A program made the translations under genes and the position numbers. A stretch of DNA of 64,000 nucleotides from Cardiocondyla obscurior. Lineage: Eukaryota > Arthropoda > Insecta > Hymenoptera > Formicidae. Location: NCBI RefSeq assembly GCF_019399895.1, contig NC_091888.1:2512501-2576500 (forward strand), written 5' to 3'. The notes under the pieces are model-generated. The model worked only from the letters and a program-made list of their open reading frames with translations, was not told where the DNA came from and searched no databases. Below are positions 57,387 through 64,000 of this stretch, piece by piece (within the stretch, counting starts at the first letter, position 1; every line of letters starts with the position of its first letter).

Positions 57387-57917
57387 TTATCTTTTAATTT
57401 TTTTAATGCTATTTCTTTTTTTTTGTTCTAATTGTTTTCTTTTTAAAGTTATTATTTGCTTTTTTAATGCAAAGTCTTCAGTTGCTCTTTCTTGAGATTG
57501 TTCATGTCTTTTATCTCTTGCAGCATCTCTTACTTCTTTATTTTCTAAAAACTGTAGCCATTGTTTTTCAATATTTAATTTTTTTTTTGCCAAATTTGTT
57601 CCTGTTCCATGTCGTTGAGTTTGAGATGTACACTCCTTATTTTTGTTAATTTGTAACACTTGTGAAGTGCCTGCTACAGGACTTGTAGGGACATGTATAT
57701 TTTCCTTATGTCTTGTCCTATTAACTTCTGGTAGTATTATATTACTCGATACAGTGTGAGCAGCAATAGCGTCTTTATCTTTGCCAAATATTTCATCCAT
57801 TTGATTATACCATTTAAAATTTATCACGCCTCTTCCCGATTTATTGTTGTTGTCACAACACTCTTTGTACTTTTTGTGTAGAGAGTTCATTTTCCATCTT
57901 ACTTGATCAGTTGACAT
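57387..57917 (-). pseudogene. Harbinger Myb/SANT-like DNA-binding protein, exon 1 lost
   Basis: Accessory DNA-binding protein of PIF/Harbinger, needed with the transposase for DNA binding and nuclear import in studied members. The visible frame starts MSTDQVRWKMNSLHKKYKECC and has FKWYNQMDEIFGKD, the end of a Myb/SANT-like or MADF-like trihelix. A Lys/Glu-rich coiled-coil-like C-terminus follows (LEQKKRNSIKKIKR). A splice acceptor (TTTTTACAG) lies right before the first ATG, so this is exon 2; the first part of the trihelix would be upstream. That place is occupied from 57,952 by MITE sequence. Confidence 0.75.
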
Positions 57918-57951
57918 CTGTAAAAATAATTTAAAAAAATACTAATATATA

Positions 57952-58100
57952 CAGGGTGTATCATTTCATATTGACAAACTGTCAGAGTTAGATAGGTCTC
58001 GTGGATACAAGTTAATAAGTCCTGTGCCATTTTGCAAAATTCTTAATAGTTATTGAGAAAATAATTAATTTGTCTAGCGCAAGAGCGACAAGGAAGCTAT
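57952..58100 (+). repeat. Half-copy of palindromic MITE
   Basis: It starts TA|CAGGGTGTATC and has TCCTGTGCCATTTTGCAAAATTC, then AGAGCGACAAGGAAGC, at which the core should begin; instead it enters a (TA)n run to 58,110. It replaces the expected end of the Harbinger element. Confidence 0.7.
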
Positions 58101-58111
58101 ATATATATATA

Positions 58112-58430
58112 CAGGGTGTCCCAGACATAACGAAGGATACTGGGAGGATAGATAGAATTGATTGAGACAAGTAGAAAAGTCTCGTACTATTTTGCAAAAT
58201 TCTCAACCGTTATTGAGAAAAAAATTAAAATGTATAAATTGTATAGGCGTTAGAGCGGCAAGGATGCTGCGCGTGAGTGAGCGCGACAGGCGAATCGCTA
58301 GAAATGGCGCCGTCGTCTGTCGCACTCACTCACGCGCAGCATCCTTGTCGCTCTTACGCCTATACAATTTTATTTTTCTCAATAACTTGAGAATTTTGCA
58401 AATGGTACGGTGTCAATCTATCATCCCTCA
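58112..58430. mobile_element. Complete palindromic MITE
   Basis: It starts TA|CAGGGTGTCCCAG. Both arms carry ATTTTGCAAAATTCTCAA and AAGGATGCTGCGCGTGAGTG, inverted, around the centre near 58,306 (GAAATGGCGCCGTCG). The right end merges with the left terminus of the DD41D element. No ORF. The same core is at 4,700-4,983 and 31,870-32,103. Confidence 0.75.
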
Positions 58431-59037
58431 TACATATCGGTTCGTTTTGTCACTCCCGAAATTTTGGGGTAGACAAGAATATTTTAAGACGAAAAGTCCT
58501 ATACAATTATGCAAAATTCGTAACCGTTGATTTTATAAAAATTATTATGTCTCGGCGAATGAACGCTAAGAAATCTATGGGCTGGGCGCGGCGATGGCAT
58601 TGTTTCGTTTTCTGCAGAAAGTAGCCGAGTCGAATAATACTGATTGGCGAGCGGGTTCGGCGAATGAGCTCTAAGCAACTTAGGGGCCGGCCGCGGCCGC
58701 GGCGGCGACGGTGTTTTTAAAGATATAATCTGAGTCAACTCAGAAAGAAACAATCACGTATTGAAGTCTTTGCGGCAAAGATGAAACGAATGCGCTCGCG
58801 ATCATATGATACCGTGCCGACAAACAATTAAATGTTTCCGCGCTTCCGAAAGCACGATATTAACATTAACATATTATGCTGTCTTTAGGATTTCAGACAT
58901 CAAATAAAACGTATTTTTAATATTAGGAAATTATTAATATTAAGATGTGCTATCATTTCCTCACTACCTAGCGGTAGATAGCATAGTGCGTTTTTTTTAT
59001 CGTGGTATCCCCGGTAGGCCTAATCCACTGTCATAGT

Positions 59038-59766
59038 TTAATTTAAAAATTGTTCAAAGTGCCCTCCTCTTTGTTGCACACAGAGTCGGGCCCTTCGAAC
59101 AACGTCTTGCGTCGCTTGATGGACCATATGCGGCGTAATGGTAGCGAAGGCCGCAACGATGGCCTCGCGTACCTCGTTTACAGTGCCGTTTCTCTGGGGC
59201 TCGACTAAGTTTTTTATGTGTCCCCATAAAAAATAGTCCAATAGAGTCAAATCTGGCGATTGTGGTGGCCAAATAATTGGATCACCACGACCGATCCACC
59301 TGTCGCAAAAGCGTGCGTCTAAAAGTCGGCGTACTCCCCGACTCCAATGAGCCGGTGCCCCATCGTGCTGGTAAATCATGTTTCTCCTTGTTGCCAGCGG
59401 AATATTTTTAAGAAGAACAGGGAGCTCGATGTTCAAAAAATATTTATAAAATTCGCCGGTTAAATCTGGCGGAAGAAAATATGGACCAATCTAATACAAA
59501 TAAAAGAAAATTTTGGTTACACAGTATTTAATAAAATAATTGTTTTTTTCTGTTTGTACTTGCCACATGATTATCGATGAGTCCCGCCCATACATTTATG
59601 GACCATCGATATTGAAAAGCTCCCTGTCTAATAACATGAGGATTTTTATCCGACCAGTAAAGGCGGTTCCTTAAATTAATTACGCCGTTTGGCGTAAACG
59701 TCGACTCGTCAGTCCAGAGGATAGAGTCTGGAAAAGATGCGTCTCTCCTGCTCTGTGCGAGAAACC
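59038..59766 (-). pseudogene. DD41D transposase exons 2-3, left arm
   Basis: Partial gene in the left arm. Exon 2 is 59,766-59,567 (after CTGCAG) and holds LWTDEST-like first Asp. The intron is 59,566-59,491. Exon 3 is 59,490-59,038, 150 codons open to the stop. Exon 3 has YQHDGAPAH (second Asp) and SPDLTLLDYFLWG (third Asp) with 41 residues between. Exon 1 is absent upstream on this strand: homology with the right arm ends at 59,851. Its exon 3 is the intact one of the pair. Confidence 0.8.
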
Positions 59767-59854
59767 CTGCAGTACGAACATTTTTTGATAATTATTATTC
59801 CCTCAAAATATCACGAATATAACAGTTAATAAAAATACCTTCACAGAAATAGAA

Positions 59855-60171
59855 CCGTAGATCGTTTATCACACTATTTACACTCAGTATTGTTTTGTTT
59901 TGAAAGTCATTTTCAGTATCCTTTATTATTATCAATTGTTAAAAAATATTGTAAATATTGTCGATAATGTATTATACATAAATTTGACAAAAGATAAAAT
60001 GTTTAGTCTGTTTACGATCTTTGTAACTTAAACTGGCTTTTTCGACATCTGTCAATTTATCAAGTAAGTCACAAGTGTTGAACCTATTTTATTTAATTAC
60101 TTATTAAACTACATATTAAATTTAAATGCCTAAGCTTTTACTGAGTGTAAATTTGTGTGTCAAACGAAAGG
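59855..60171. other. Unique centre of DD41D element 1
   Basis: AT-rich spacer before exon 1; likely the promoter of the + strand transposase, but no motif is convincing. Confidence 0.4.
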
Positions 60172-61377
60172 ATGCCTCGCTATTATTCCTCGGAAGAATT
60201 GACGGAAATGATAATAGCGTATGGACGAGCCGGCGAAAACGCGAATCGTGCTGCCGAAATTTACGCCGAACAATTTCCCGGGCGTGCACATTACCCGTGT
60301 AATCGTACAATTTTACGGGTTGTACAAAGATTACGGCAAACGGGATGTTTTGTGCATAACATAAATAATGCACCTGCACGTGTTCCGGTTGAAAATCAAG
60401 AACGAATACTTCATTTATTCGAAGATCAGCCGGACATGAGTATTCGTCGCGCGTCGTATCAACTAAACTTGTCGAGATACAGGATACACCATACTCTTCG
60501 GCAAAATGCGTTGCACCCGTTTCATTACCAGCGTGTGCAACAACTTTTACCGAGAGATTTCGAACCACGGGTGTATTTCTGTGAAGGTATTTTTATTAAC
60601 TGTTATATTCGTGATAATTTGAGGAATAATAATTATCAAAAATGTTCGTACTGCAGGGTTCCTCGCACAGAGCAGGAGAGACGCATCTTTTCCAGACTCT
60701 ATCCTCTGGACTGACGAGTCGACGTTTACGCCAAACGGCGTAATTAATTTAAGGAACCGCCTTTACTGGTCGGATGAAAATCCACATGTTATTAGACAGG
60801 GAGCTTTTCAATATCGATGGTCCATAAATGTATGGGCGGGACTCATCGATAATCATGTGGCAAGTACAAACGGAAAAAAACAATTATTTTATTAAATACT
60901 CTGTAACAAAAATTTTTTTTTTTTGTATTAGATTGGTCCATATTTTCTTCCGCCACGTTTAACCGGCGAATTTTATGAATATTTTTTGGACACCGAGCTC
61001 CCTGGTCTTCTTGAAAATATTCCGCTGGCAACAAGGAGAAACATGATTTACCAGCACGACGGGGCACCGGCTCATTGGAGTCGAGGAGTACGCCGACTTT
61101 TAGACGCACGCTTTCGCGACAGGTGGATCGGTCGTGGTGGTCCAATTATTTGGCCTCGCCAGATTTGACTCCGCTGGACTATTTTTATGGGGACACATAA
61201 AAACTTAGTCGAGCCCCAGAGAAACGGCACTGTACGCGCGGCCATCGTTGCGGCCTTCGCTACCATTACGCCGCATATGGTCTATCAAGCGACGCAAGAC
61301 GTTGTTCGAAGAGCCCGACTGCTGCAACAAAGAGAGGGCACTTTGAACAATTTTAAATTAAACTATGTGGATTAGGC
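60172..61377 (+). pseudogene. DD41D transposase, three exons, exon 3 damaged
   Basis: Exon 1 60,172-60,586 begins MPRYYSSEELTEMIIAYG, an HTH of the type annotated DUF4817 in insect transposases, and ends CE|G. Introns are 60,587-60,656 (GTATTT...CTGCAG) and 60,857-60,931 (GTGGCA...TATTAG); exon 2 is 60,657-60,856 with ILWTDEST (first Asp). Exon 3 from 60,932 has GPYFLPPRL and YQHDGAPAHWSRG (second Asp). It then loses seven bases near 61,155 relative to the left arm, and has further one-base and longer deletions near 61,180-61,235, so the third Asp is out of frame. The donor/acceptor phases agree (1 and 0). Spacing in the left arm is DD41D, as in the rosa/VISITOR-type group (from memory). Confidence 0.78.
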
Positions 61378-62139
61378 CTACCGGGGATACCACGATAAAA
61401 AAACGCACTATGCTATCTACCGCTAGTGAGAAATGATAGCACATCTTAATATTAATAATTTCCTAATATTAAAAATACGTTTTATTTGATGTCTGAAATC
61501 CTAAAGACAGCATAATATGTTAATGTTAATATCGTGCTTTCGGAAGCGCGGAAACATTTAATTGTTTGTCGGCACGGTATCATATGATCGCGAGCGCATT
61601 CGTTTCATCTTTGCCGCAAAGACTTCAATACGTGATTGTTTCTTTCTGAGTTGACTCAGATTATATCTTTAAAAACACCGTCGCCGCCCGGCCGGAAGCT
61701 CATTCGCCGAACCCGCTCGCCAATCAGTATTATTCGACTCGGCTACTTTCTGCAGAAAACGAAACAATGCCATCGCCGCGCCCAGCCCATAGATTTCTTA
61801 GCGTTCATTCGCCGAGACATAATAATTTTTATAAAATCAACGGTTACGAATTTTGCATAATTGTATAGGACTTTTCGTCTTAAAATATTCTTGTCTACCC
61901 CAAAATTTCGGGAGTGACGAACCGGACACTGTATATACAGGTGTCTCACCCATGTGTCGAATATTACGCGAGTAGGTAGGTCTTGGGAAAAGAAATCGAA
62001 AAGTCCTATACGGTTTTGCTTAATTTTTATTCGTAAGCGAAATAAAAATTTATGAAATATTCCGCGAGTGGGAGCGTACCTTTAAGGAGGAGTTAACGTT
62101 GCGAGTATAAGCCCGACCCAGGCTGTTTGAAAGACAAGA

Positions 62140-62400
62140 AGAAACGCGCGAGCAACACGAGGCGACGACGCGTAAGGCGGTGACAAGAACGACGCGCGAG
62201 CGATACGAGGCGACAATGCGCGCGAGGCGAGCCGACAATGTGCGACGAAGCGAGGCGAACGACGACGCGCGAGCAAAACGAGGCGACAACGCGTAAGGCG
62301 GCAGCAAGAACGACGCGCGAGCGAGACGAGGCGACAATGCGCGCGTGAGGCGAGCCGACGATGTGTGACGAAGCGAGGCGAACGACGACGCGCGAGCGAG
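62140..62400. repeat. Two tandem units of about 125 bp
   Basis: Units share GAGGCGACAATGCGCGCG, GAAGCGAGGCGAACGACGACG and CGCGAGCGA patterns. They also have an internal short periodicity (GCGAGCGA/ACGAGGCGAC). They lie in the left arm of element 2 between terminus and exon 3. Confidence 0.75.
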
Positions 62401-62563
62401 AGAATATACCAATTTTAACGATATTTATAACGTTACAAATTTAAAATTAAATAATTACACGGAGTAAATATAACTATCTTTTCCTCACCACCTATCGAGG
62501 TAGATAGTACGGCGCGTTTTTTTTAGAGTGGTTTCCCCGGTAGGCCTAATCCACTGCAACAAC

Positions 62564-63294
62564 TCAATGCAACAATTGTTCGAAGTGCCTTCCTTGTACC
62601 TGTAGGCAAAGTTCGGCTCTCCGAACAATTTGTTGCGTTGCACGTTGTGCCATATCGGGCGTCACTGTATCGAAGGCCGCTATAATTGCAGCACGAACCT
62701 CCTCCACAGTACCTTCACGCACGGGTTCTACTTGAGCTTTTATATGGCCCCAAACAAAATAATCCAGCACGTTCAGATCCGGTGAACGTGCTGGCCAGGT
62801 AATGGGACCACCGCGACCCATCCAACGCCCCGCGAAACGATTATTCAATACCTGTTGTGCGTTGCGCGAAAAATGCGGCGGAGCACCGTCCTGCTGGTAA
62901 ATTAATCTTAGCCGAACGTTAAGCGGCAGGTTCTCCAAAAGCAGCGGAAGGTCGTTTTCTAAAAAATATGCATACCGCTCTCCATTTAAACGAGGAGGTA
63001 AAAAATACGGCCCAATCTAAAAGTAACAAATAACAATATTATAAGATTTAATTGCATATAAATAAATTACATTTTTTTTAAAACTATTTACAATTTGATT
63101 TCCAATTATACCCGCCCACACATGTAGCTGCCACCGATACTGGAAAGCAGTGCGCCTAATTGCATGCGGATTTTCTTCACTCCAAAGGACGAAATTTTTG
63201 GAATTAAAAATTCCATTTGGAGTAAATAACGCTTCGTCCGTCCATAATATGAAATTCGGAAATGACTCATTTCGTCTGCATTGAGCCAAAAATC
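62564..63294 (-). pseudogene. DD41D element 2, exons 2-3 in left arm
   Basis: Exon 2 63,294-63,092 with FILWTDEALFTPNG (first Asp) and WAGIIGNQI; intron 63,091-63,017 (GTAAAT...TTTTAG); exon 3 63,016-62,564, 150 codons, no stop. Exon 3 has YQQDGAPPHFSRN (second Asp) and SPDLNVLDYFVWG (third Asp), again 41 residues apart. There is no exon 1 on this strand. The coding parts are undamaged. Confidence 0.8.
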
Positions 63295-63487
63295 CTACAC
63301 GTATTTTTAATTATTATTTTACATTATTTGCGTACTTCGAAAATATACGGTATTTTTATTATTATTTAAATATCGGTCGGGCAATTTGTTAGAGCAGCGC
63401 CGAAGATGTTTTCAATTTTTACTTGTTTTTCTCGATTGCCATGTGCCTCGATAACGTTAATACTTATTGTGTATCTACCGTGCCAAC

Positions 63488-64000
63488 ATGAGTTACACAG
63501 CGAGTGAATACACGGATATGATAATTTGCTATGGTGCCGCGGGTGAAAGTGCATTAGCCGCAGCGGAACTTTACGCGGAAAAATATCCGGATCGCGAACA
63601 TCCATCGTATCGCACAATTATTAGGTGCGTGCAACGAACAAGAGACACGGGATCCGTGGTTCCTCGACAACGTAGCGTTGAACGTGCCGTACTTCGAAAC
63701 GTTGAAGACGAAGAAGAAATACTTCGCAGATTTGAAGACGATCCCAGAAGCAGTATTCGTCGTGTAGCGCGAGTGCTCGGTTTACCAAACGCTTTGGTAC
63801 ACCGCGTTGTCCGAGAAGAAGGGTTGCACCCGTATCATTACCAACGGGTGCAACAGCTTCTTCCTCGGGATGAAGAACAGCGCGCTATATTCTGCCAAGG
63901 TATTATTTTTTCCGTTACGTATATTTTCGAAGTACGCAAATAATGTAAAATAATAATTAAAAATACGTGTAGGATTTTTGGCTCAATGCAGACGAAATGA
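63488..64000 (+). CDS. DD41D element 2 transposase, exon 1 and start of exon 2
   Basis: Exon 1 63,488-63,899 starts MSYTASEYTDMIICYG and ends YHYQRVQQLLPRDEEQRAIFCQ|G. It has two HTH-like parts (CVQRTRDTGS... and SIRRVARVLGLPNALVHRVV), of paired/DUF4817 type, for binding the terminal repeats. The intron is 63,900-63,972 (GTATTA...GTGTAG). Exon 2 begins GFLAQCRRNE and is cut by the window end. Exon 1 shares the motif HPYHYQRVQQLLPRD with element 1. No damage is visible in what is present. Confidence 0.78.

Larger units (their letters stand above)
58431..61931 (+). mobile_element. DD41D mariner-superfamily element 1, giant inverted arms
   Basis: Left arm 58,431-59,851 and right arm about 60,573-61,931 are reverse complements with few differences. 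Between them is about 720 bases of unique DNA carrying exon 1 of the transposase on the + strand. Each arm contains exons 2 and 3, so only the right arm yields a complete exon order. The outer ends are CAGTGTCCGGTTCG-like with TA at the right side. The left end is slightly degraded. Confidence 0.82.
61938..64000 (+). mobile_element. DD41D element 2, runs off the window
   Basis: It starts TA|CAGGTGTCTCACC directly after element 1. It has the same plan: an arm with exons 3 and 2 on the - strand (62,564-63,294), a short unique centre with exon 1 on the + strand, then the inverted arm starting again at about 63,913. The window ends 28 bases into exon 2. Its protein is clearly a different family member from element 1. 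Confidence 0.78.

Noticed and set aside
62140..62400. CRISPR-like or satellite array
   Set aside because: Only two direct units without regular spacers, in an insect transposon arm; a plain tandem duplication.

Overview
The window looks like insect genomic DNA, most likely from an ant or another hymenopteran. It holds three exons of an insect odorant receptor gene. Nearly everything else is eukaryotic transposable elements of several classes: BEL/Pao, Gypsy, Copia, non-LTR, mariner, Helitron and PIF/Harbinger. There are no bacterial-type operons, rRNA genes or CRISPR arrays. Apart from the receptor fragment I found no ordinary host gene. The picture is of a TE-dense, nested, probably heterochromatic region.

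Layout. 1-6.0 kb: AT-rich DNA with a CT microsatellite, an internally deleted mariner, half-copies of a palindromic MITE and a 220-bp foldback. 6.0-11.5 kb: three GC-rich LTR-like blocks carrying TATA boxes and minisatellites, a proline-rich ORF of unknown nature and a 301-bp solo LTR with target duplication ATAT. 12.3-16.4 kb: a decayed Gypsy element (gag remnant, protease, RT, RNase H, integrase). 16.6-18.9 kb (- strand) and 32.6-34.7 kb (+ strand): two complete copies of one element with TGTTACG...CGTAACA ends and 4-bp target duplications. Each carries the same spliced, selectively conserved gene of unknown function. 19.8-25.2 kb: relics of a Copia gag, a LINE and a mariner. 26.0-27.4 kb: a minus-strand relative of the 6-7.5 kb LTR. 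28.2-30.0 kb: the truncated odorant receptor. 30.7-32.1 kb: a TIR element and a MITE.

35.2-50.3 kb is an env-bearing Gypsy (errantivirus-like) provirus. Its pol is interrupted by a complete BEL/Pao element (39,743-46,048) whose two 479-bp LTRs look identical and whose 1,755-codon ORF is open. The BEL insertion made a 5-bp duplication, AACGT, and the Gypsy reading frame resumes in register beyond it. 50.3-55.4 kb is a decaying Helitron whose helicase is followed by a ubiquitin-specific-protease-like domain. 55.5-57.9 kb is a PIF/Harbinger element with its transposase and divergent Myb/SANT-like partner, cut off at one end by MITE DNA. 58.4-64 kb holds two adjacent mariner-superfamily elements with a DD41D catalytic spacing. 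Each has a central unique exon 1 flanked by long inverted arms that both contain exons 2 and 3.

The most unusual features are (i) the two-copy LTR-like element with an embedded spliced His/Cys-rich gene, and (ii) the DD41D elements whose inverted repeats duplicate two of three transposase exons, so that inversion of the centre would swap which arm completes the gene. All identity statements are by eye; no alignment or database search was run.
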